Positions 51,001-61,466 of a stretch of DNA of 64,000 nt are shown here, piece by piece. The DNA comes from Crotophaga sulcirostris (taxonomy: Eukaryota > Chordata > Aves > Cuculiformes > Crotophagidae), in the NCBI GenBank assembly GCA_013397455.1, contig VYZB01000144.1:1016791-1080790 (forward strand). The letters run 5' to 3'. The notes under the pieces were generated by a model, which saw only the letters and a list, made by a program, of their open reading frames with translations, ran no database searches and was not told the origin of the DNA. The stretch's first letter is position 1, and each line of letters starts with the position of its first letter. Both the position numbers and the translations under genes were made by a program.

Positions 51001-52295
51001 AATTGTGTAAGAATACGCTGTAAAAAGGCATACAGAATAGGGAATGAACTTTGGACAGTTAAGAAAATGAACAGTCAGACCTAAAATTAGGGTATAACTA
51101 ATACTACCGGTGTAACACCATAAATTAAAGGTGACTGTGGATTCAAAAGCCTGCAATTGTTGTACTTCAGCTGTATCTCAGTATTAAAGTTTATGGCTCC
51201 GTTACCTCAGAAAGAAGAGTGGGAGAGATGGCCTTGCCATACTCCTGTTCAGTATTTTTGTATCACTCGGTAACTTGAGAATGGTAAAGAAGAAAACGAG
51301 ATTTTATGTGTCACATTACAATTGCGTAATGAAATTGGAGCTCAAAGTCGACTTTGGCCACGTGAACCTATTTTAGTGAATGCAAAAACAGAAGGTGCAA
51401 GTGTATAATTTCCAAGTAGCAGCCTTTTGGTTGTTTTGGTTTTTTGTCTTACCCAGATCCCCAAATGACACCAGACACTAAGCATTTCAATTTATACTAT
51501 CTAATGTATAGAGTGCATAAAAGTACTTGATGTATGACTCAATTGAATACAGTGCATGTTGTTCTACTGAGCTAAATCATATGGGAAAAGAGACCAAGAA
51601 GAAACAGGAGATCCTTATCAAAAAGCTTCTTGAATGTAAATGTGTATCTGCTTCACGTATTTAAGTGAAACAGAGTTAAAACTGTTTAACAGTTACTCCT
51701 GACACTGAAACAGAAAAAGCAAAAGAACAATATTCAGCTGAGAACCTTGCCAGTCAGCTGGCAGAGGAGGATGTATCTCTCGTGCTGGTGAGAGCTGTGA
51801 GCAGGAAAGTTCCTGTGGAGGCAGAAGTCCCCAAGCTCTGTTCCCTGTGTCTCGGGAAGGGGATGTTTCTTTCAAGGATCTCGGAGGCGCAGTGTTAGCC
51901 TTTGTTTTGAGCTCACCCCGAGGGTGTGGTGCGGTCTTAGTGCTCGGAAGCTGGTGGGTTTACTGACATTATTCCGAGGAACCAAACTTTTTATTCTGAC
52001 CAGACTCAGAAACACCCTCTTTCACCTCTGACAGGAGCCTGATTGCTCTAGTGCTTTAGATCTGAGTTACTTAAAGATACTGAAGGAGGCTGATCAGATG
52101 CTGAAGGGCTGCCAAGATTACAGGCCTGTCAGCCCTATCACTTTTGTTATTAATTATGATAAAGCTGTACAAGCTGCAACTGGTCCATTCAGCGCAGACA
52201 GTGGGACAGCTTTCCTCCCTTACAGTCCACTCTTTTCACTGGTCCAGCTATTCTTAGCTAGGGGAGCAGTCCCTTGTGGGATGATTGTCATCTGG

Positions 52296-52323
52296 TATAT
52301 ATACATTGCAGCAGCTGACTCAG
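52296..52323 (+). promoter_or_regulatory. TATA-like box next to an AP-1/MARE-like site
   Basis: TATATATA at 52296-52303 is followed after seven bases by GCAGCTGACTCAG at 52311-52323, close to a half-MARE. A 137-codon + frame of unknown nature spans both (52098-52511), so no downstream gene can be assigned. It may be chance. Confidence 0.2.
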
Positions 52324-55300
52324 ATAACCAGGAAACTATAACCAGCTCTGGGAACCCGGCGGCATCAGGGAGTCTGGCCCAGTACCAGGAACAAGCACAC
52401 AGCCGTGGACAGCATTTTGTAGGAGCAGGACATGTGTTTCTCATGCTTCTTCGCTTTTCAGACTTACACAATGCAGACTTTTGCAAGGCAGTGAAATGTA
52501 CAGTGAAATGACAGATATCCAAATTGCAACAAGACCTAGATTTAAAGATAAACAAAAAGATGTACTGAGGAGTCTGATTATATTTGTATGATTCCCACTT
52601 TGTATCATCACTGTGGAGGTCTATGCCTCTATTTAAATTACAAAACCAACACACCTTCTTTTGATCTTGTCAGTAATGGCTTCCTGTTTCCTGATGATTC
52701 CCCTACACTTTTTCTTACTGGTCATCTTCTGTCAGTGTGTCTGCTGCTTCCAAAGCGAACAAGGCAGAATTATTAAGTCATTATTAACCCTAGGTGAACA
52801 AGGTTACCCTCTCCGCAAAAACCCTTCTCTGAAAGTCTCTGTAATCGATTCAAATCCAAATTCTGAAAATGAGCTTCTCATGAAAAAACCTGCAGGAAAG
52901 GAGGAGTGGAGAGATGGATTTTCAGCAACTATGTGACAGGATCCAGCAAAGCCAGTGGGGTATTGGAACTGGGAGGACTTCCTTCTTCAGTTGACAGTGA
53001 AAAATTCTGTCAGCTTGAAATGTGCACATAACTTCAGCCCTAGGTTGAAGTTTCAAAGGTAGTCGAGCCCATAATATCATATTGCAGACAAAAGGAGGAA
53101 ATCTCATACACGCCATCCCTGGTTCCTACCCTCCTTCCCCTTCTCCTTCCTCTCTGTCTCTGCTCCCAGCTGCAGATCTTTGCCTGCTCTTGAGCTTCTT
53201 GATTCCTTTGATGATTTGCATCAGCTCACTAAAATGGTAAAAAAAACTGTTCACTTTTTTTTCTACTTTCCCCCATGAATTACTTTTCTGCCATTTTGGT
53301 GGGCTAAGTTGGCTCATGCACAAGCACCCTTTCTCTCTGCATTTTGTCCTTCAGAAATAGCTGAACTAAGACAACACAATTCTACCCGCCTATACAACCG
53401 GGAGAAGAGGCTGGGGCAGTGTGCTCTGTGCTTCTTGTCCTTTTACTGCCTAAGCAATGTTTGGCTTCTCCTTCCATTGCACCTGAAGGTTGATGATGGG
53501 CTCAGTCCTTGTTTTGAATAAAATCCTTGGCTGTATTTGAACTTAAACTCTTCCTGCCATCAGACATTCAGAATAACAGCACTGCCGTTTAAGCAAAGCA
53601 GTAGAAGCAATTAAAGAGAGATGCTCAGGGCAGGTTCATCAAAGCTTCCCTAGGCAGTGTCCATTCATCTGAGGAGCTGATGGACTTGTTTTCAACAGTG
53701 GCCAGTAAGTTGGAACTCCAGGCTTCTCTGACATTAAATATTTCATTGATTTAAGAAGCAAGTCTAACTCCTAGATATCAATGAAGTGATCTCAGGTTCA
53801 GAGACCAGTGCTCAGACCTGTGCAGAGGGAATGCAGCCTGTGGACAATAAGCAGCAGTCAACAGCTGTTGACACACTACAAGGAGGATGAAGCACGAAGT
53901 TATCACAAGAGAACATTGGCCAGTCAAGAGCTGGTAGCAAGTGTTCCTGCTTATTACTCCTTGCCTTCACCTATCCTCGTGTCAGGTTCAAAGTGCCCTT
54001 TTTCCTCAAGTGGTGAGCGGAATAGCTGCATGTAAAATACACTTTTTTTTCTTCCTTATTGCAGGGCCATTTTAGGAAGTGAACACATCTGAGAAGTCAC
54101 TTTGAAATTTTGGAAGCTATTTATGTCTACCGTTATTATGGCTGAGTGGAATTTGAGTGAAAAAAATAGAAGCTGAAAATGAGGTTGTTGTAGGGAAGTT
54201 TCTTTAGATATCAGACGATGCAGAGCAATAATGGCAAGAAACCTTAGAGAAGAAGAAAGAACAGCAGAGCTAGTGGGAGCAATGCCAGTGCAAAATTAGA
54301 ATGAGTGATAAGAGGCGTAGGGAAGGAGGAGAAGAAGAAAAAGAAGATTATGATGCATGAAAGCAAACCAGTCCACCTTTCCTAATTCTGTGGCATATTC
54401 CACTTCGAAGGCTTTTGTGCTGGATCAAAGCAAAGGCTGTGTAGCGCAGCCTGGGCAACCACTGCAGTCGCAACATCATAGGAGAGGGAAGAAGTAGCAG
54501 CACGCCAGTTAGGTTTGCACGACGGTGACAGCAAGATGTGCAGGTTGCAGAGGTATGTTAGCAATGTCTCCCTTATTTCAGTGGGTGTGTGGGATACTTA
54601 GCTCCCAGCTTTACTTATGAAGATTTATGTCGTTCCCTTTTAACCGTTGCTTTGTAGAAAGCTGCGTTCAAAAGACACAAAGCAGTTCAACAGAGTCCTG
54701 TTCAGGGAGAGACAGCAAAAGGCTATCGTGTGTCCAGGTTATTTCATTAGCACACATTTTGTCTGAACCAATGTTGGGGGCCTCTGGGTTTGGGCTAAAG
54801 GAAGTTTGACAGTGGTGCTGGAACTATTGAGAGGAACCGCCAGCCAGGTTGCTGTGTCCTGGGCACCAGGTTAGCTTACCACACCAGTCACTCTTGCCCA
54901 AATGTTAAGATAAAACCACAATAATCACCCTTTCTTTTACACACCGTGCTCTGCACTTGAAGGAAACCTGAACAAGCAAGGAGGGAGTAAAGATCTGTTG
55001 CAACAGTCTCCTGCTGTGCAACATCAAGGGGTTGGAAGTGTGAGTGTGAAGGCACAAGCCTAACCCTCAGTTCAGACAAACCTTCAGGGTCAACAAATCC
55101 TGGTGAGGTCTCCTGTTCCTGTACAGGTCAGCTCCTGGGACTTCCTTCAAGATGTTACTGAAAAGAGTCAGATAAATAGACCTAGATTCCATCAGGTCTG
55201 AACCTATGACCAACGTGTTAGAGTGAAGTAACAAACAGTGAAGAGGAAAGCCCTAAAAAGTACTTGTTTAAATCCACAGCTAGACACTGAGTGGGATTCC

Positions 55301-57666
55301 TCTAACCCATCTTGGATACTGGAGATCAGAGAACCTGAAGCATCTCTTTCCACTGGCTACAGGAGTTCAAGTTCATTAGGTAAAACATGTTTTTACAGTT
55401 GGGTTTCTCACTCTTCTCATTGCGTAGGGACAAATGGTCTGTGGGACACGATGAAAAAGCTGAAATTTTAAAGATCAAGCACTAAGCCATATACTTGCTT
55501 TGGCTTGGGATGAGACTCATTGCCATTTTTATTATTGCAAAGCTGCCTGAGTTTCTTTAAATGGTTAAAATCAGGTCCTTCCATTGACTTCAATGTGTCA
55601 GGCTGAAGCCAAACTATTTGTTAATCTGCTGTCTATGAGTGTAATCAAACAGAATCGTTTGGAAAAGGAAAGTTTTGCAAAAAAAAGGCAGGAGATACAT
55701 AAACTATACTAAATTTCCTGTACTTGCCACCTTTTTCTGCTTAAAATGCTCTCTGCTTTCCCTTGAAAATTCAAAGCCTTAGAAGTGAGATATTTGTCTT
55801 TGCTTACATTTACAAAGCTAAGGGTAACTGGATGGTGGTGGTGGTTGTATTGATTTACATGATCAGCCATACATAATAGAAGACCTAACTCTGCGTTTGT
55901 AGAAAAAACATAGTCTGACATTTGTTCACATAAGTGATATGATGAATAATTACAAAAAATTATCTAATTTGGGAAAATTACAATCAGGTCATAGACATTA
56001 CGGAGGGAAAGGACTAAATTAATTATGTACAGTGTGTAACTGTCAAATACCAACAACATATGTGATGGAAAGTCAACACTATATAAGGACGCAGCTGATT
56101 TCTGTAAAGCCTGAATTTCTTCAGATATTCATGTTCCACAGATTCACAAACTGCTGTACTCCAGTTTATCAATTTGTACTTGCAAAAAAGATGGGTCAAG
56201 ATTCAAATAAATCTTTTAGTGAGGACTATTTTTCTGTAGAATCAAAACAGTAGACTGACTACTAACGACTGTATCATCGGGGGGGGTGAGGTGTTGTAGT
56301 GCTCAACAAAACTCCTAGTAAAACTGCAGGCAAATGCTACGTGCCCAGTTTTATAACAGTGGAAAAGCTGGTATTACTGGTCCACCATAATATTTGATTA
56401 TTGATTTTCTGTGAAAATTATACACATTTTTAATGGTTTCTTGGTTATTTGAGTTATTAAACTATCTACAATTTTTAGTGTAAATACTCTCTTTCCTAGA
56501 GGGATTAAAAACATCACTACATCTTAATTGTACTAATTATTAAGACATAAGCAATAAAGAATGAAAAAATACTAGAAATGGCAGCATAAAGACCCATCTT
56601 CTTTTTTATTGTTTAATGTCCTCGAAGAAATCTAAAAAAGGAAGCAAACACATCAGTTGTGAAAAGTGTGAATCTCAATGTTCAGCTGAAGTAGCCTGTG
56701 TCTTTACCTTACGTGGGACTATTGTGACTGAATACAAATTACATTCCAGTTATAACTTTGGAAGTTGCTGATAGAAAAAAAAGTATTATTTTAAAATACC
56801 TGATTCCAGGCTTGTAAGTGGGCATAACTCCGTTTCAAAACCAATAATCTTATCATTCCACAGGCACATACTTCACATTTACTTTAATACGAAAAGTATG
56901 CATCTTGTACCAAAATGGAGAAAACAGACTAGAAAGAATAAAAACCCATTTCAGTACAGACTGGGTGTTCACAACAGACTCACTGGGGACCTTTGATCTT
57001 ACAGTCAAGAACCATGTATTTCCATCTACTAAGATTTTTTTATATGATTACCTTAAAAGAGTTCTTGCCACATGTCATTTGAATCCTTTGGGGACTTTGA
57101 AAGAAAATGAGAAGACTACTTAAGCAAGCTTTGTAAATGTATGTGTCTGTCCATATGTATTAAAGTATACAGATAGTTTTTATCTTATGTCATACTCAAA
57201 TTTATTAAAAATAAATGAAATGTACTGAATTTTATCGCAGCTAAAATATGTAGCTTCACTAGTTGATATTCATTTAGTTTTTGATGATTTGTACGTGTTA
57301 GGGACCAAGCTCAAATATTTATATTGAAAGAATGAGAAAAAAATTTTGAAGCTTTAGTATGTCCAACAGAAACTCCTCTATTTCTACTTACAGAAATATG
57401 CACATGCAAATACCGGAGATGATGTGTTTTATTTGTCACAGAACCGATATAAATAATAGCTAGATACGTTTATATAAAGTACTGTGCATGATTTATCAGA
57501 CAGATTTTCCAGTGCACAACAACCCCACCATGAATTAATAGCTTACCTCTGTCCTACCCTGTAGTCTTGATGTTGGCAAACTGTGCTAAACAATATAGAT
57601 CATTATCGGCATTAGTGTATGCACACATCAGGCAAGTTCAGTCCCCGTGCTATTTAAAGCAAATTC

Positions 57667-58054
57667 ACAGTATCACAGTATTACAAGGTTGGAAAGGACC
57701 TTTGAGATCATAGAGTCCAACCTATAACCCAATGGTAACACTAACACCAACACCAACCCATCATCTAAACCATGGCACTCAGTGCCTCATTCGATCTCCT
57801 CTTAAACACCTCCAGGGTCGGCGTCTCAACCATCTCCCAGGGCAGTGCATTCCAATGGCCAATCACCCTTCCAGTGAAGAACTTTTTCCTAATATCAAGC
57901 CTAAACCTCCCCTGATGAAGCTTGAGTCCATGTCCTCTAGTTCTGTCACTGATCACCTGAGAGAAGAGACCAACGCCTGCCTGACTACAATCTCCTTTCA
58001 GACAGTTGTAGAGAGCAATAAGGTCACCCTCTTCTCCAGGCTAAACAGCCCCAG
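57667..58054 (-). repeat. CR1 LINE, truncated copy (young lineage)
   Basis: It opens ACAGTATCACAGTATTACAA, the complement of the TACTGTGA tail, then AAGGTTGGAAAGGACCTTTG. It runs to TCCAGGCTAAACAGCCCCAG. The reverse frame 57765-57956 reads [20 protein letters not shown] and ends DEALSAMV, stop. It keeps most of the ORF2 tail, with W for R in 'LPREV'. The opposite-strand 119-codon frame is a shadow. It is in inverted orientation to the copy 1.9 kb downstream. Confidence 0.95.
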
Positions 58055-59943
58055 CGAAGGGTCACACTTTGAGAGAGAGCAACTGCTGTGATTCTTACTG
58101 CTTCCTATGTTCTTCAAAAGGGCAGGGTCTAGATCTGGTAGGCAGTAAAAACAGGATAAATCAGCATTCAACAGGAAAAAATATTGAACTTCTGGATTTT
58201 TAAGCAAATTTCATATAGATATGGTTTTCATAACTGACAGTTTCTTGAATCAGAATTTTCAGGAGCTTGCAGAGAAAGAAAAGAGGGAAGGGATGCCCTA
58301 GCCTAGCCTGAACAAAGTTTTTTTTCACAGTATTATTTATGCAAGTGCTTAAGTCCAGATCTAGAAGGATAAAGGACCTGCTTAACCAATTTACAGTGCC
58401 TCAGCAGCAGACAGTGAAATGCGCTGCAGATACAGCTCTGAAGTGAAGGTAACAAAATGGTCAAAAGTGATTAACTCCATTTCTCAGAGAATTGCCTGGA
58501 GTTTAATCCAAACCCCCAAAACATGTGGCAGCCTGTCACTGTTGAAACTGTTAGAAAATGTGTTACTGGTTAAGGGCATATACTGTCTCTGTGCAAAGTG
58601 CAATCACTGACCACATTTAGTTCCTGTTCCTTAAATTATGGCTTTAATGGGCTTACTGTTTCCCACTGAAAGATCTGGTGATGTGGAGTACACTACTCTA
58701 AAGTATCTTCCATTTTTATCCCACATTTGAATCTGCATGTGGAGTGGGTTCAGCCTTTTTGCTCCAGCTTTGAAGAAGGAGGTATCCTTTATTTGAAGTT
58801 GTATGCAATAATCATGGCCTCACATCCTTCTTTAGTTCAGGAAATCTCACTGGTTAAAGCTGTGCCAAAACCTGCCTTTAAGACAGCATTATCTGACTGA
58901 GTCTTGGTAAGATATGCAAAGTCAGGGACTTATCTTTTTCCAGATCACAAATAATTAATGTATTACTTCCTTCTGGCAGAGCATTAATCAGCATAGGTCA
59001 AGATGAAGGCTGAGAACCTTGTCTCCTTACGTCTCAGTCTGAAGAATTTATAGCAGTTAAAAGCAATGGAATGAAAATAAAACACTTCCTTACATCCTTT
59101 TCTTAACGTTGTCCTATTTGTAGAGCTATCTGTCTACCAGACAGTTGCCTCTGTGACAGCAGCAATCAAGGTCTTGTAGTGATACTTCCCATCACACTCT
59201 CCTGGCCTTCTAGCATCCCAGCTGCTTAAAATAACAACCCCAGGGTCATGCCAGCTGGAATGAGGTATGCCCAAAGTGGGAATATCTGCAGTTATCTTGG
59301 TAAGAATGCTTCTTCATCTGTACCTCTGTGTCTCTCCCATATACACAGCCTCACGTAGCAGCCACCCACTGGGAAACAAAAAGCTGCTGATATTTCTTGA
59401 TTTGTAGAATCTCCTTCTGCGCTCAGCTGACTTTGAATCAAATTTGGGAACATACTCATAGTGAAAAGAATGTTGCATTTCACCATTGGCCTGTAAATGA
59501 TGCCTCACAAAATAAAATGTCCCCAATTCACACTGTCACTGTCTGCCCTGCCGCTGGAGTTAGAGAGAGAAGGATATGGGCAGCTGCTTAAGGATGGACT
59601 GCATCCCATCTCTAGTCATCCTAGGAGTGTCACTGAGAAGACTTCAGGACACGCTGCATTGTCCCCTCCCCGTGGATCCCTCACACTCAGGAGTAACAAG
59701 CGTCATTGGTCTCCAAGGTCTAAGCCTGAAGTTAGGTTGTGAAAAGTCTGGAGTGTTTATTTCTCAAGCATTGGGATGGTGACTTAGGTGTAGTCAGTCG
59801 GGCCATAACTCTGGAAGGCAGGGAAAAACAGGCTCAAATTCAGCCCAAACTATCCTGATGGGAGGCTGATCAGAGAGGACAGTAAGTAAATAAACTGATT
59901 TCCCCATGAATTGTGGCTCAGATTTCCAGACTGATACTGTAGG
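58055..59943. other. Intergenic DNA between inverted CR1 copies
   Basis: About 1.9 kb spacer with no recognised element. Overlapping small frames near 59292-59782 on both strands have no known match. Confidence 0.5.
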
Positions 59944-60392
59944 AGAGCAACGAAGATGGTGAAGGGTTTGGAGTACAAGCCCTATGAGGAGTGACGGAGG
60001 GAGCTGGGGTTGTTTAGCCTGGAGAAGAGGAGGCTCAGGGGTGACCTTATTGCTCTCTACAACTACCTAAAAGGAGGTTGTAGTCAGGCAGGGGTTGGTC
60101 TCTTCTCACAGGTGACCGGTGACAGAACAAGAGGACATGGACTCAAGCTTCGTCAGGGAAAGTTTAGACTTGATATTAGGAAAAAGTTCTTCACTGGAAG
60201 GGTGATTGCCCATTGGAATGCACTGCCTGGGGAGGTGGTGGAGTCACTGACCCTGGAGGTGTTTAAGAGGAGATTGGATGAGGCACTCAGTGCCATGGTT
60301 TAGATGATGGGTTGGTGTTGGTGTTAGTGTTAGGCTATAGGTTGGACTCGATGATCTCAGAGGTCTCTTCCAACCTTGTGATATTGTGATAT
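59944..60392 (+). repeat. CR1 LINE, truncated copy (young lineage), longest of its group
   Basis: It begins GAGCAACGAAGATGGTGAAG, typical upstream ORF2 text. It passes GCTGGGGTTGTTTAGCCTGG and ends CCAACCTTGTGATATTGTGA. The frame 60010-60303 keeps an unbroken ORF2 C-terminus with the same [20 protein letters not shown] block and DEALSAMV stop as the other young copies. It extends about 60 bp further 5' than the copy at 45399. There is no RT domain. Confidence 0.96.
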
Positions 60393-60884
60393 AGTACTGT
60401 TTACCTGGATTAAAAACTATCAGTGATATAGTTGGCCCACTGATACTCTTCAGGATTATAGAACTAAAGTTTTGAGTTAGTGGCAGCTATAAATTAGATC
60501 TATTGCAGTACACGTACCATGTCACGCCTATTTGTTTCATTGTTATTAATTGGAGAAGGAGAGCATGGGAATTGGATATGCATAGCTAATTAAAGCCTTT
60601 CCAAAAGCAGGAATCTGGTGTTTGCAGGAAGCAGTGATGGCCATTTTTCAAGAGACTGTAACATTATTTGTTAATCGTGCTTGCTTTCACCCTACTCATA
60701 CTATATGTGTGCAATCCCATCCTCCCCAATTGCTCTCAGTCACTTCCAGCAACTAGGAAATTCTTTTTGTTTGGTGTATAACTCAGGTTTTATCTTGTTT
60801 GTTTGTTTGCTTAATTTCTTTTCATCTTTTCTTGTTTGTGGCAGAGATTCACAACAGGAAAAGATGGGGCATTGTGTACTAGGG
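60393..60884. other. Intergenic DNA with a motif-rich patch
   Basis: The 60480-60610 part contains TGTTATTAATTGGAG and, about 30 bases on, ATATGCATAGCTAATTAAAG, a POU/homeodomain-like combination that could be a regulatory element. Nothing else is recognised before the LTR. Confidence 0.3.
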
Positions 60885-61466
60885 TGTTGTTGTTTAGCCC
60901 CAGACCAACCAAGCACCACTCAGCCACTCCCTCCCTCCCTCTAGTAGGACGGGAGAGTGAATCACAAGGGTAAAAGTGAGAAAACTCATGGTTGAAATAA
61001 AGACAGTTTAAGAGGTAAAGCAAAAGCCATGCACGCAAGCAAAGCAAACCAAGGGATTCATTCACCACTTCCCATAGGCAGACAGGTGTTCAGCCATCTC
61101 CAGGAAAGCAGGTCTCCATCATGCATAATGGTTACTTGGGAAGACAAACACCATCACGTCCTACTTCCTTCATCTTCCCCCAGCTTTTTATGCTGAGCAT
61201 GGCATCATATGGTATGGAATATCCCTTTGGTCAGCTGGGGTCAGCTGTCCTGCCTATGTCCCCCCCCAGCTTCTTGTGCACCCCCAGCCTACTCACTGGT
61301 GGGGTGGGGTGAGAGGCAGAGAAGGCCTTGACCCTGTGTAAGCACTGCTCAGCAGTAACTAAATCATCCCTGTGATATCCACACTGTTGTCAGCACAAAT
61401 CCAAATCGGAGTCCCATACCAGCTACTATAAAGAAAACTAACTCTGTACAAGCCAAACCAGAACGC
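60885..61466 (-). mobile_element. Solo LTR of an avian endogenous retrovirus type
   Basis: About 580 bp, starting TGTTGTTTAGCCCCAGACCA and ending near CCAAACCAGAACGCA, so it has TG...CA ends. The order AAGTGAGAAAACTCATGG, AATAAAGACAGTTTAAGAGG, CCATCTCCAGGAAAGCAGG, GGTCAGCTGGGGTCAGCTGT and AGCACTGCTCAGCAGTAACT matches an LTR text widespread in bird genomes as I recall it. A TATA-like CATAAAAAGC reads on the minus strand at 61183-61192, and a TTAAACTGTCTTTATT block further along could hold the poly(A) region, so the LTR faces left. No viral gene is found on either side, consistent with LTR-LTR recombination. Target-site duplications were not found. Confidence 0.82.

Larger units (their letters stand above)
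47421..57666. other. Long intergenic stretch without recognised genes
   Basis: About 10 kb with no supported gene. Contents worth noting are a motif-rich patch at 47870-48010, a GC-richer block at 49270-49760 with an unassigned 108-codon frame, a TATA-like plus AP-1/MARE-like pair near 52296-52323, and a purine-rich patch at 54240-54350. The reverse 128-codon and forward 105-codon frames at 48365-48751 overlap and are likely chance. Confidence 0.5.

Noticed and set aside
52098..52654. Overlapping 137- and 144-codon frames on opposite strands
   Set aside because: Neither has a family resemblance and mutual overlap argues for chance.
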